Of a stretch of 22,644 nt of DNA, positions 6,338 through 14,708 are shown piece after piece (position 1 is the first letter of the stretch; each line of letters starts with the position of its first letter). Where the stretch lies: the NCBI GenBank assembly GCA_934668295.1, contig CAKUND010000011.1, positions 1 to 22,644 of the forward strand, written 5' to 3'. This DNA comes from an uncultured Oscillospiraceae bacterium. GTDB lineage: Bacteria; Bacillota; Clostridia; Oscillospirales; Oscillospiraceae. The notes beneath the pieces are model-generated. The model did not search any database. It was not told the DNA's origin and saw only the letters and a list, made by a program, of their open reading frames with translations. Position numbers and translations under genes: made by a program.

Positions 6338-7099
6338 TTACTCCAAAAGGTGCTTTTTTTCGAGCCAGTCGAGGCTCGGTCTGTCCTGTGTCAGCTCCAG
6401 TGTGCACGTCGCCTGCGGGGAAAGCTCGTCCAGCATGGAAAGAAGCCCCGCGATGTCCATCACACCATCAAAGAGCGCCGCATGCAGGTCGCGATCGCCC
6501 TGGTTGTTGTGCAGGTGCACGTGGGACAGATACGGTGCGCAGGCACGCAGCCAGTCCTCCGGGGGGATTTCCGACGCACACGTGTTCGCGTGGCCGAGGT
6601 CGAGGCAGATGCGCAGGCGCGAGTCATGGACTGCCTCCATGATCGCCGTTAAAAGCTGCGGCTCCGGCTCCAGCACGTTTTCCAGACACACGGTCATCCC
6701 GTCCGGGATCTCACAGAGCAGCTCCCGCCATACGGCGGCGCTGCGGTCAATAAACCACTCCGGATAATAGACCAGCGGCAGAAAGCCCGCGTGCAGAACG
6801 AGCTTTTGAGTTCCCATTGCATACGCCTTTTTGATCGCCTGCCGGTACCGCTTCTTCGTCACGTCCAGCACCTGCGGGTCAATGGCCGCAGGCGTCAGCT
6901 CGTTGAACGGCCCATGCAGCACGAACCGGCTTGATGCAGACAGGCAGCGCTCCACCGGGATCTCCCACGGCTCCGCCGGCGCGCCATCGAGCCGGGCGGC
7001 TGTGCAGAACTGCGCAAGCTCGATGCCAAGGCCAAACTCCCGCGCAGCCTCGCAGCAGTCTTCGCCGATAGACGAGACGTATACCAGCTCCCGCCTCAC
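6338..7099 (-). CDS. AP-endonuclease/xylose-isomerase-like TIM barrel, candidate cobamide-remodelling hydrolase CbiR
   Basis: 253 residues. The start is GTG 7099, supported by AGGAGG at 7110-7115 and by a GTGA overlap with the Nudix gene; no ATG fits. Typical metal-site residues of the AP endonuclease 2/COG1082 barrel are all visible: His62 (LHGPFNEL), His103 (VLHAG), Glu140 (CLENV), Asp167 and His170 (LDLGHANT), His196 (HVHLHNN), Asp202/His206 (GDRDLH) and Glu235 (LELT). Such proteins are often labelled sugar phosphate isomerase. CbiR, the cobamide-remodelling enzyme described in Akkermansia muciniphila, belongs to this superfamily and converts cobamides to cobinamide. A barrel placed directly before cobT-cobU-cobS fits that role well. 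The fold is confident; CbiR identity is inference from context. Confidence 0.85.
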   Translation of the reverse strand: MRRELVYVSSIGEDCCEAAREFGLGIELAQFCTAARLDGAPAEPWEIPVERCLSASSRFVLHGPFNELTPAAIDPQVLDVTKKRYRQAIKKAYAMGTQKLVLHAGFLPLVYYPEWFIDRSAAVWRELLCEIPDGMTVCLENVLEPEPQLLTAIMEAVHDSRLRICLDLGHANTCASEIPPEDWLRACAPYLSHVHLHNNQGDRDLHAALFDGVMDIAGLLSMLDELSPQATCTLELTQDRPSLDWLEKKHLLE

Positions 7100-7659
7100 G
7101 AGAGCTTCCCCTCCTGCAGCATACACCACACGCGAAGCGCGGCAGCCTGCGTTTTTGCGTCGGGAATTTCGCCGTTCAGAACCTTTTCGACCAGTTCGCG
7201 CAGCGGCAGGCGGAACACGTTCAGAAATTCGTCCTCATCCAGCTCCCGCTCCCCGAACGTCAGCCCGCGGGCCAGGAACATATGGATCACCTCGGTCGAA
7301 TACGCGCAGGTGGGGTAAAACGGCCCGAGCGGGATGAGCTCGCTTGCGACCGCGCCCGTCTCCTCGCGCAGTTCGCGCAGCGCGGCCGCATGCGGATCCT
7401 CACCGATATAGTCGAGCTTTCCGGCGGGGATCTCCGTCAGCACCTCGCCCATCGCGTAGCGGAACTGCCGCTCGAGCAGAACATCGCCGTTTTCCAGCAG
7501 CGGCAGGATGCACACCGCGCCGTGATGCACGGTGTATTCCCGCGTGGAGGTCTTGCCGTTCGGCAGGCGGACGGTGTCCTTATAGATATGCAGCACATCG
7601 CCGTCGAAGATCGGCTGGGACGAGAGCTTTGTTTCCTGCAAATTTTTAAATTCTTCCAT
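7096..7659 (-). CDS. Nudix hydrolase, ADP-ribose pyrophosphatase type
   Basis: 187 residues. The start is ATG 7659, about 22 nt after the predicted transcription start, with AAGGAAG upstream. The Nudix box runs from Gly80 to about residue 104: GKLDYIGED, then REL and REETGA. The spacing between the first Gly and the Glu is six residues instead of five, one residue more than the textbook GX5EX7REUXEEXGU. A proline-tyrosine turn (GPFYPTCAYSTE, 112-123) downstream fits the ADP-ribose pyrophosphatase (NudF) subgroup. It is first in the cobamide operon and overlaps the next gene by GTGA. Its link to cobamides is unknown: it may clear ADP-ribose or other nucleotide by-products of NAD/nicotinate use, or just share the promoter. 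Confidence 0.88.
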   Translation of the reverse strand: MEEFKNLQETKLSSQPIFDGDVLHIYKDTVRLPNGKTSTREYTVHHGAVCILPLLENGDVLLERQFRYAMGEVLTEIPAGKLDYIGEDPHAAALRELREETGAVASELIPLGPFYPTCAYSTEVIHMFLARGLTFGERELDEDEFLNVFRLPLRELVEKVLNGEIPDAKTQAAALRVWCMLQEGKLS

Positions 7660-7687
7660 TGCTTTTTCGCTTCCTTCGCTTTTTCTT

Positions 7688-7716
7688 ATCTTACCGGTTT
7701 GCGCCTGTAAAGTCAA
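7688..7716 (-). promoter_or_regulatory. Sigma-A promoter of the Nudix-cbiR-like-cobTUS-cobC operon
   Basis: Minus-strand TTGACT (-35, 7711-7716), a 17-bp spacer and TAAGAT (-10, 7688-7693). Transcription should start near 7681, leaving a leader of only about 22 nt. That is too short for a cobalamin riboswitch, so B12 control through a leader RNA is unlikely from this promoter. Confidence 0.8.
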
Positions 7717-7989
7717 ATCTGTCCTTGTGTATTTTTCTTGCCCCTGCGCATACTATGGCCAGAGAGATCGTTGGCAAACGCTTTTGAGATGCTTTGTCCG
7801 CCGGATGATCCATACGCAGGTGCGCGTTTCGGTCAGACGCCGCGCTTCGCCGGAGCGGCAGAAGGCAGGCAGAACGGGGGTTCCGCGTCCCGCTGATCCG
7901 GGCGGAGTCCGAAAAGCAGCCGCCCGGTTTCTTCGCAGCCTCCTGCTCCGGCCGCACCGATTGACCGGAAGGGCTGTTTTTTCCGGCAA
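7717..7989. other. Non-coding, strongly structured region; possible small RNA
   Basis: No convincing gene in the 388 bp between the Nudix start and the hemW stop. Nested inverted repeats occur: GCCGGAGC (7849-7856) with GCTCCGGC (7945-7952), and inside it CCGGGCGG (7898-7905) with CCGCCCGG (7920-7927). The region ends at a hairpin whose T-tract is on the plus strand, so a plus-strand RNA is conceivable. I found no strong plus-strand promoter and cannot assign an RNA family. Confidence 0.3.
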
Positions 7990-8033
7990 GAGCCGGGGAA
8001 GCGTCGACGCTTCCCCGGCTCTGTTCGTTTTTT
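7990..8033 (+). terminator. Strong palindromic hairpin with plus-strand T-tract
   Basis: GAGCCGGGGAAGCGTC (7990-8005) and GACGCTTCCCCGGCTC (8006-8021) make a perfect 16-bp palindrome, followed on the plus strand by TGTTCGTTTTTTG. On the minus strand, the direction of hemW, only TTGCC follows. The orientation therefore fits a plus-strand transcript, although the stem may also end the hemW mRNA. Confidence 0.6.
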
Positions 8034-8047
8034 GCTTTTCCCGGCCC

Positions 8048-9247
8048 TCAGCGCTTCTGCGCCAGCGGCTTGGATTTCTGCTGTGCCTCCAGAAGCTCCA
8101 CCAGAATGGTGTTCGAGAGCATGAAGCCCTTCGGCGTCAGATGCCAGCGGCCGGAGGTGAACGCGGCGTATTCCTGCAGCTGCAGCCGGACAAGAATGTC
8201 CTCGATCGGCTCAAACGGCAGCAGGAACGAGCGGGTGTACTCGCCCTTTTCAATGCCGTCGACCGTCCGCAATCGGAGCATGAGATATTCCCCCGCACGT
8301 TCGCGCAGCGGGACAAGCTCAGACTCGGACAAGATCTGGCCCTTGCCCATCACGCCCTTGATATAGCCCTCGAGATCGGGCTTGATCGTAAACCGCCGCC
8401 CGGCAAAGTCGGACGCTGCGCACGGGCCGAAGCCCAGATACTCATCGCCGACCCAGTATTTCATGTTGTGGCGGCAGATGAAGCCGTCGTGGGCGAAATT
8501 GGAGATCTCATACTGATGATAGCCGAACTGCTCGAGCGTTTCAACGGCGTAGAAATACATATCCGCCTGCGCGTCGTCGTCCGGGAGATTGGCGCAGTCC
8601 TTGTACGTCCAGAGCTTTGTGCCGGGCTCGACCTTGAGCCCATAGCAGCTGATGTGGTCGGCCTTCAGGTCAATGACGTTGCGCAGTGTCTGCATCCACT
8701 GCTCACGGGACTGGTTCGGCAGGCCGAACATGAGGTCGACCGAGATATTGTCAAATCCCGCGCGCCGCGAGAGCGACACGGCCTGCTGCGCCTGCCGGTA
8801 ATTGTGCGGGCGGCCGAGGGCTTTGAGCTGCGCGTCGTCGTCCGACTGCACGCCGATCGAGATGCGGTTAAAGCCCGCGCGGCGCAGCCGCGTGAGCATG
8901 GGCAGCGTCACGGAATCGGGATTGGCCTCGAGCGAGACCTCCGCGTCGCGGCTGACGTCGAAGCGGCGGTCGATCTCGGCGAAAATCTTCGCAAGCCCGC
9001 CGGCGCCGAAGAACGACGGTGTGCCTCCGCCAAAGTAGACGGTGTCGACCTCGTAGCCCGCCGCGCCCTGCGCCGCCTCACGGATGTGCAGGATCACGGC
9101 GTCGAGATACCGGTCCATCAGATCCCGGCTGCGTGCGCCGGGGATGGAATAAAAGTCACAGTATTCGCATTTGCTCCGGCAGAACGGGATATGGACGTAG
9201 ATGCCGAGGCTTTTTTTCTTGTTTTCAACGATCTGAATGAGCGCCAC
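8048..9247 (-). CDS. hemW: Radical SAM HemW (coproporphyrinogen oxidase-like, haem chaperone)
   Basis: 399 residues. The start is GTG 9247: AGGAGG lies at 9256-9261, overlapping the lepA TAG stop, 8 nt away. The radical-SAM cysteines are C23, C27 and C30 in CRSKCEYCDF; the residue after the third cysteine's Asp is Phe rather than the extra Cys of true HemN. GGGTPSFF (73-80), IGVQSDDD (131-138) and the HemW marker HNMKYW (260-265) follow, then a C-terminal HemW domain. HemW binds haem and hands it to client proteins and is not a coproporphyrinogen dehydrogenase. It follows lepA, a very common arrangement in Bacillota, and is last in the long operon. Confidence 0.93.
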   Translation of the reverse strand: MALIQIVENKKKSLGIYVHIPFCRSKCEYCDFYSIPGARSRDLMDRYLDAVILHIREAAQGAAGYEVDTVYFGGGTPSFFGAGGLAKIFAEIDRRFDVSRDAEVSLEANPDSVTLPMLTRLRRAGFNRISIGVQSDDDAQLKALGRPHNYRQAQQAVSLSRRAGFDNISVDLMFGLPNQSREQWMQTLRNVIDLKADHISCYGLKVEPGTKLWTYKDCANLPDDDAQADMYFYAVETLEQFGYHQYEISNFAHDGFICRHNMKYWVGDEYLGFGPCAASDFAGRRFTIKPDLEGYIKGVMGKGQILSESELVPLRERAGEYLMLRLRTVDGIEKGEYTRSFLLPFEPIEDILVRLQLQEYAAFTSGRWHLTPKGFMLSNTILVELLEAQQKSKPLAQKR

Positions 9248-9259
9248 GGAAAACCCCTC

Positions 9260-11071
9260 CTACGATTCGTCGTCGAGCTTCAGGACGGCCATGAACGCCT
9301 CGGACGGCACAGCGACCGTGCCGAACGTGCGCATGCGCTTTTTGCCCTCCTTCTGCTTTTCGAGCAGCTTCTTTTTGCGCGTGATATCACCGCCGTAGCA
9401 CTTCGCGAGCACGTCCTTGCGCAGAGCCTTGATCGTCTCGCGGGCGATGATCTTGCCGCCGACGGCAGCCTGCACCGGGATCTCGAACATCTGGCGCGGG
9501 ATATTGTCCTTCAGCTTTTCGCAGATCTTCCGGGCTCTTGCGTACGCGTTATCGGCAAAGAGGATGAAGCTCAGCGCGTCAACGATCTCGCCGTTCAGGA
9601 GAATGTCAAGCTTGACGAGCTTCGACGGACGGTAGCCCTCGAGCTCATAGTCCAGCGAGCCGTAGCCGCGCGTGCGGCTCTTGAGCGCATCAAAGAAGTC
9701 GTAGATGATCTCGTTGAGCGGCATGGAATAGTGCAGCTCGACGCGCGTGGGATCGAGATACTGCATATCCTTGAATTCGCCGCGCCGGTTCTGGCACAGA
9801 TCCATGATCGCGCCGACGTATTCAGGCGGGGCGATGAGATTCGCTTTCGCATACGGCTCCTGTGCCTCGGCGATCTCGGCGGGGTCGGGGTAGTTGAGCG
9901 GGGTATAGACGTCGAGCTGTGTGCCGTCGGTCTTGGTGATCTTATAGACGACGTTCGGAGCCGTCGTGATGAGGTCGAGGTTATATTCGCGTTCAAGCCG
10001 CTCGAGAATGATCTCCATGTGCAAAAGGCCCAGGAAGCCGCACCGGAAGCCGAAGCCCAGCGCAATGGAGTTTTCCTGCGTAAAGCTCATGGAGGCGTCG
10101 TTCAGCTTCAGCTTTTCCAGCGCGTCGCGCAGATCGCCGTATTTCGAGCCGTCCGCCGGGTATACGCCCGAGAAGACCATCGGCTGCGCCTGATGATAGC
10201 CCGGCAGCGCTTCGGCTGCCGGATTTTCCACGCCCGTGATCGTGTCGCCCACGCGGGTGTCGGAGACAGTCTTGATGGAGGCCGTGAGATATCCGACCTC
10301 GCCCGCGCCGAGGCTTTCGGCCGGGATCATGCCCTTCGGGTGCAGGTATCCGACCTCCACGACCTTGTAAACAGCGCCGGAGGCCATCATGCGGATATCC
10401 ATACCGGGATACACCGTGCCGTTGACCACGCGCAGATAGACGATCGCGCCGCGGTACGAGTCATACTGGCTGTCGAAGATCAGACACTGCAGGGGAGCTT
10501 CGCGGTCGCCCGTGGGCGCGGGGACGTGATTTACGATCATTTCCAGCACGGAATGGATGTTAATGCCGTTCTTGGCGGAAATTTCGGGCGCGTCCATGGC
10601 GGGAATGCCGATGACGTCCTCGATCTCCTTCTTGACCTCGGCGGGCCGTGCCGCCGGCAGGTCGATCTTATTGACGACTGGCAGGACCTCCAGCCCGTTG
10701 TCGACGGCCAGATACGTGTTTGCCAGCGTCTGGGCCTCGATGCCCTGTGACGCGTCAACGACCAGCACCGCGCCCTCACAGGCGGATAAGCTGCGGGAGA
10801 CCTCGTAGTTAAAATCGACGTGGCCCGGCGTGTCGATCAAATTGAGTACATACGTCTCGCCGTCGTCCGCGCGGTAGTCCAGACGTACGGCGCGGGCCTT
10901 GATGGTGATGCCGCGCTCACGTTCAAGCTCCATGGAGTCGAGGATCTGATCCTCCATTTCACGCTTTTCAACGGAGTGGCACTCCTCCAGCAGCCGGTCT
11001 GCCAGCGTGGATTTGCCGTGGTCGATGTGGGCGATGATCGAAAAATTGCGGATATGCGAAAGGTCGGTCAT
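9260..11071 (-). CDS. lepA: Elongation factor 4 (LepA), ribosomal back-translocase
   Basis: 603 residues, typical for LepA. The start is ATG 11071 with GAGAGGA upstream, 14 bp after the mrdA stop. G-motifs are AHIDHGKS (14-21), RGITIKA (53-59), DTPGHVDF (80-87) and NKID (134-137). The LepA-specific C-terminal domain ends in [18 protein letters not shown] and [12 protein letters not shown]. The protein binds the ribosome in the cytosol and at the membrane and affects translation elongation/initiation under stress. Nothing unusual. Confidence 0.98.
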   Translation of the reverse strand: MTDLSHIRNFSIIAHIDHGKSTLADRLLEECHSVEKREMEDQILDSMELERERGITIKARAVRLDYRADDGETYVLNLIDTPGHVDFNYEVSRSLSACEGAVLVVDASQGIEAQTLANTYLAVDNGLEVLPVVNKIDLPAARPAEVKKEIEDVIGIPAMDAPEISAKNGINIHSVLEMIVNHVPAPTGDREAPLQCLIFDSQYDSYRGAIVYLRVVNGTVYPGMDIRMMASGAVYKVVEVGYLHPKGMIPAESLGAGEVGYLTASIKTVSDTRVGDTITGVENPAAEALPGYHQAQPMVFSGVYPADGSKYGDLRDALEKLKLNDASMSFTQENSIALGFGFRCGFLGLLHMEIILERLEREYNLDLITTAPNVVYKITKTDGTQLDVYTPLNYPDPAEIAEAQEPYAKANLIAPPEYVGAIMDLCQNRRGEFKDMQYLDPTRVELHYSMPLNEIIYDFFDALKSRTRGYGSLDYELEGYRPSKLVKLDILLNGEIVDALSFILFADNAYARARKICEKLKDNIPRQMFEIPVQAAVGGKIIARETIKALRKDVLAKCYGGDITRKKKLLEKQKEGKKRMRTFGTVAVPSEAFMAVLKLDDES

Positions 11072-11085
11072 GTGCGGTTCCTCTC

Positions 11086-13197
11086 TTAGTAAGCGATATT
11101 TTCAGTCGCGACAGTCTCATATTTGGTAGAGCTGGAGAAATAGGCGTCGAGAATGGGGATACAGACGTTCGCCAGATTGCCGCCCTGCGAGCCGCGCTCG
11201 ACATAGACAGCAATGGCGATCTCGGGATCGTCCGCCGGAGCATAGAGCACGAACGAAGCGTGGTCAGAGCCGGAGAACGAGCCGGTGGAGGTCGTGCCCT
11301 GCCACTGCGCCGTGCCGGTCTTGCAGGCGATGGCAATGGGGTAGTCCTTGAGATACTGCTCCGCCGTGCCGATAGAGCCGGTCATGCGCATGCCCTGATC
11401 GAGCGCGTTCAGCGCCTTTTCGGAGATCTCCAGCGTGCTTGCCACGACAGGCTTGGATTCCTCGATCAGATCCTGATAGTCCCACGAGACGACGCGGGAC
11501 AGAAGCGTCGCTTCATAGCGCGTGCCCTTGTTTGCCAGCGCAGAGGCATAGCAGGCCAGCTGCAGGGGGGAGAATTTGTTCAGGCTCTGGCCGATAACGG
11601 CCTGCAGCACGTCCGCGCCGAACCAGCCTGCGTCCTCGCCTGCGTACTGCTTGTTCTTCTCCTCCGCGTTTGCGCGCGAACCGGTGTCCTCCGGCAGCTC
11701 GATGCCCGTCGGCTCGCCGAGGCCGAGGGCCTTGGCAACGATATCGAACGGATTCTCGCCCGTCTGCTTCATATAGCTGTCGTAGGTCAGACGGCCGACC
11801 TCGTAGAAATAATAGTTGCAGGAATAGGCGATGGCCTCCATCAGATTGATCTTGCCGTGCGTGCGCGGGTTGGCAAGCGACCAGATGTGGCACTTGGGCT
11901 GGAAGGATTCGTAGAAGGTGTAAAGGCCCTTGTCCTCGATGATATAGCCGGGGTCGAAGCCGCCCATGTCGACTGCAGCGATGGACGTGACCATCTTGTA
12001 GACCGAGCCGGGCGGATAAGCCGCGAGCGCGCGGTTATACAGCGGCCGCATTTCGTCCTCGTCGAGCGCGGCATAATTCTGGTTGAACGTCGCGAGATCA
12101 TAGGTTGGGTAGCTTGCGATGGCAAGAATTTCGCCCGTCTTGCACAGCTGCACGACGACTGCGCCGCCCTGCGCGTCCTTGCCCTCCTTGTTCCGGCCGA
12201 CGCCGTTTTCGCGCAGATCGAGAATGACCTTCTCGAGCGCCTGTTCGGCCACAGCCTGCAGGGAGATGTCGATCGTCAGCTCAACGTTGTTGCCCGGCAC
12301 GGGCTCCGTCACATAGTAGCGGTTCAGAACTTCGCCGGTCGAGGAGACGGTCGTTTTCTTAAGGCCGCTCGAACCATGCAGATATTCCTCAAATGCCTGC
12401 TCCACGCCGGATTTTCCGACGAGGGCGTTCAGGGAGTAGCCCTTGTCGCTGTACTCCGCGGCCTCCTCGCGCCAGATCGGGCCGATGTAGCCGAGAATAT
12501 GCGCGGCATGGGTGGTGTTGTATTCGCGCACCGTGCCGTTTTCAACCACGACGCCCGGCACGGCCAGCTCCATCACGGCGGCCAGCGATTCCGCGTCGAC
12601 GTCCTCGGCCAGCATATAGTTTTCCAGGCCGATCTCGTCGACCGAGCGCAGCTCCAGCTCGTAGCGGACGGAAATGACGCGGTAAACGTCCCGCTGGTTC
12701 CAGTCGTCGGGGATCTTATATTCGCTGCGCAGGCGCTTCATGAGCGTGGGCGCGGAGATATCGAGGTCATAGCTCCGGCTGGCAAGGAATTTGCGGAAAT
12801 AGCCCTGCCAGGCGGTATCGTTCGTGTCGGTATAGGTATAGGGCCTGTCCTCAGAAACGGGGAAGTGCGATTCATACTGGATGCCAAGCTCGTCGCAGAG
12901 GTTCAGGACCTTCAGCAGATTCCCGTTCGGGTCTGGCGCGTTGAAAAAGACGAAGTTGATGATGACGAGGTTATAGCTTGCGCGGTTCGACACCAGCACG
13001 TTGCCGTTGCGGTCGAGAATGTTGCCGCGCGCAGCCTCGACCGTCGACTGATACGTCATGGAGTCAGCGTCTGCCGTGACAAGGGAATCCTCCGTAACGG
13101 CAGCCTGCGTCTTGTAAAGCCGCAGGGAGAACACGCCGATCATGGCCAGAATGACGACGATGAACACGATCATGCGGAAACGGGAAATTCGCTGCAT
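11086..13197 (-). CDS. mrdA: Penicillin-binding protein 2 (elongasome transpeptidase)
   Basis: 703 residues. The ATG at 13197 directly abuts the mreD stop (TAAATG). One N-terminal membrane segment (about 8-28) anchors a periplasm-facing enzyme. [12 protein letters not shown] (58-69) begins the class-B PBP dimerisation region. The transpeptidase motifs are complete: SVYK (Ser398, Lys401), SCN (459-461) and KTG (626-628). It cross-links peptidoglycan for side-wall growth together with MreC and MreD, whose genes lie just upstream. No sign of an altered active site. Confidence 0.95.
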   Translation of the reverse strand: MQRISRFRMIVFIVVILAMIGVFSLRLYKTQAAVTEDSLVTADADSMTYQSTVEAARGNILDRNGNVLVSNRASYNLVIINFVFFNAPDPNGNLLKVLNLCDELGIQYESHFPVSEDRPYTYTDTNDTAWQGYFRKFLASRSYDLDISAPTLMKRLRSEYKIPDDWNQRDVYRVISVRYELELRSVDEIGLENYMLAEDVDAESLAAVMELAVPGVVVENGTVREYNTTHAAHILGYIGPIWREEAAEYSDKGYSLNALVGKSGVEQAFEEYLHGSSGLKKTTVSSTGEVLNRYYVTEPVPGNNVELTIDISLQAVAEQALEKVILDLRENGVGRNKEGKDAQGGAVVVQLCKTGEILAIASYPTYDLATFNQNYAALDEDEMRPLYNRALAAYPPGSVYKMVTSIAAVDMGGFDPGYIIEDKGLYTFYESFQPKCHIWSLANPRTHGKINLMEAIAYSCNYYFYEVGRLTYDSYMKQTGENPFDIVAKALGLGEPTGIELPEDTGSRANAEEKNKQYAGEDAGWFGADVLQAVIGQSLNKFSPLQLACYASALANKGTRYEATLLSRVVSWDYQDLIEESKPVVASTLEISEKALNALDQGMRMTGSIGTAEQYLKDYPIAIACKTGTAQWQGTTSTGSFSGSDHASFVLYAPADDPEIAIAVYVERGSQGGNLANVCIPILDAYFSSSTKYETVATENIAY

Positions 13198-13698
13198 TTA
13201 TTTGGCACCAACCTTTCGGATCGCCCAGGCTCCGAGATACAGAAGCGGGCACGAGAGCAGGCTCAAGCCGATCTGAACCGGCAGAGCAGTGATCATGCCG
13301 ATGTAAACCGTGCCGAGATAGCATTGAAGCAGAAACAGGATCGTCTGGCAGAATACGAGCGCCAGCAGGCTCATCAGAAGGGCGGACAGCAGCTGCCGCA
13401 CCAGATACCGGTCGCAGAGATAGCCGATCACCGCGCCGCAGACGGTCAGCAGCACGATGTGCATCGCGCCGCCGCTTGTGCCCGTAAAGCACCAGACAGC
13501 GCCGCAGCAAAGCCCATAGAGCGCCCCGGCCTCAGCGCCCGCCAGCATGGAAACGCAGGCGATGCAGACGGGGATCAGCGTCAGCTTGACGCCAAAGAAC
13601 CGCGCCCGGCCGAACACGACCGTCTGCAAAACGGCGATCAAAAGAAACAGCACGCCGTAAAGCGTCCACATCAGCGCATTTTTATAGGTCGCGTGCAT
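13198..13698 (-). CDS. mreD: Rod-shape-determining membrane protein MreD
   Basis: 166 residues, almost entirely hydrophobic with five or six predicted membrane segments, the usual MreD size. The start is ATG 13698 with AAAGGAGG upstream. MreD is poorly conserved in sequence; the call rests on size, topology, and position between mreC and mrdA. Cysteines are numerous in the helices (for example LYGLCCGAVWC). It acts in the elongasome as a scaffold with MreC. A repeat element separates it from mreC. Confidence 0.88.
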   Translation of the reverse strand: MHATYKNALMWTLYGVLFLLIAVLQTVVFGRARFFGVKLTLIPVCIACVSMLAGAEAGALYGLCCGAVWCFTGTSGGAMHIVLLTVCGAVIGYLCDRYLVRQLLSALLMSLLALVFCQTILFLLQCYLGTVYIGMITALPVQIGLSLLSCPLLYLGAWAIRKVGAK

Positions 13699-13753
13699 CG
13701 CGCGGGCCTCCTTTCGGTCATATACACGTCAAGCTGCATTTTTGCAGGTCGTC

Positions 13754-13858
13754 TGTAGGGGCCGACGACTCTTCCGGCCCTGGAAATGTTGCGAATTCGC
13801 CGGAGATTTTCAAAAAAACGCTGCATTCTGCGGGCGGACAGAGACGTCCGCCCCTACA
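13754..13858. repeat. 105-bp intergenic inverted-repeat element between mreC and mreD
   Basis: Ends are TGTAGGGGC (13754-13762) and GCCCCTACA (13850-13858), an exact 9-bp terminal inverted repeat. Inside are GGGCGGAC/GTCCGCCC (13832-13839, 13846-13853) forming a hairpin and the palindrome GCGAATTCGC. The overall look is that of the GTAGGGGCGG-type small non-coding repeats common in gut Clostridia, from memory rather than a search. It lies inside an apparent operon. Confidence 0.65.
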
Positions 13859-13871
13859 ACAGTTCCTTGCG

Positions 13872-14708
13872 TCACTGCACATTATACTCCGTAATGATCG
13901 CGATCTGCTCCAGCTGGGACAGGTCGCAGGACGGCTCGAGCGTGGCGTATTTCGCGACGCCCGTCTCGTCAAGGCTGGCGTTTGTGATGTACCCCAGCAG
14001 CAGCCCGCGCGGGTAGAGCGTCGAGCCGGTGGTGACGACCTGGTCGTTATTTTTGACGATCGCGTCCGTCAGCAGATAGTTCATGCGCAGGATCTCCGTC
14101 CCATCCTCGAGGAACGTGCCCTGCACCACGCCCGTATAGCCGGACGAGGCGACGGAGGCGGAAATTTCGAGCGAGGAATCCATGATCGTCGTGATGGTGG
14201 CCCAGTTCGCGCCGACCTTGGTCACAAGGCCCACGACCTGCCCGTTTTCCGTCACGGCGCACATGCCTTCTTCCAGTCCCGCATTTGTGCCCTTGCCGAT
14301 GGTAAAGGCGCTTTTATAGTCGGAGGAATCCCACGAAATGATGTACGATGTGAGGAATTTGTAATCCTCATGCTCCTCGGACAGCTTCAGAAGCGCCTTG
14401 AGCCATTCGTTCTCGCGCTGGAGCTGCTCTGCATCGCGGATATCCTCCTGCATGGCGAGGATCTGCTTTTCCATCTCCGCGTTTTCCGCCTCAAGCGTCT
14501 CATAGCGGAACATATAGTTATAATACCGCTCGGCCAGCCGGTCGATGGACGCGACGCCGGCGCGGATCGGAGACAGGATCGTCCCGACCACGTTTTCGAT
14601 CGCGCTCGTTCCGCTCGTGATGGCAAGCGTCACGGCGGCGCAGATGGCGACGACGAGCGCAACGATCAGAATGGTCTTCAGACGGCCCGTCCAGAATTTT
14701 TTCTTCAT
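13872..14708 (-). CDS. mreC: Rod-shape-determining protein MreC
   Basis: 278 residues. I chose ATG 14708, with AGGAGG upstream and an ATGA overlap with maf. A short cytosolic basic N-terminus, one membrane helix (10-31), a coiled coil (about 62-112, with ETLEAENAEMEKQI) and the beta-rich MreC domain (WDSSDYKSAFTIGKGTNAGL, then GQVVGLV and YPRGLLLGYI) are in the expected order. MreC links the cytosolic MreB filament to PBP2 outside the membrane. mreB is not next to it in this window. Confidence 0.96.
   Translation of the reverse strand: MKKKFWTGRLKTILIVALVVAICAAVTLAITSGTSAIENVVGTILSPIRAGVASIDRLAERYYNYMFRYETLEAENAEMEKQILAMQEDIRDAEQLQRENEWLKALLKLSEEHEDYKFLTSYIISWDSSDYKSAFTIGKGTNAGLEEGMCAVTENGQVVGLVTKVGANWATITTIMDSSLEISASVASSGYTGVVQGTFLEDGTEILRMNYLLTDAIVKNNDQVVTTGSTLYPRGLLLGYITNASLDETGVAKYATLEPSCDLSQLEQIAIITEYNVQ

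Noticed and set aside
5454..6767. A 437-codon open frame on the plus strand
   Set aside because: Antisense to cobT and the TIM-barrel gene, both with conserved motifs.
7895..7930. GTCCGAAAAGCAGCC resembling the SRP RNA helix 8 sequence
   Set aside because: The GGAA tetraloop and its closing pairs are missing and the surrounding stem does not fit; similarity is too short.
7691..7957. 88-codon minus-strand frame ahead of the Nudix gene
   Set aside because: It overlaps the operon promoter, has no ribosome site and runs through the structured non-coding region.
7727..10750. A 1007-codon open frame on the plus strand
   Set aside because: It lies antisense to hemW and lepA, whose family motifs are complete. 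The frame is open because of GC-rich codon bias and its product resembles no domain.
11260..13758. An 832-codon open frame on the plus strand
   Set aside because: Antisense shadow of mrdA and mreD; no recognisable domain, and the minus-strand PBP motifs are intact.
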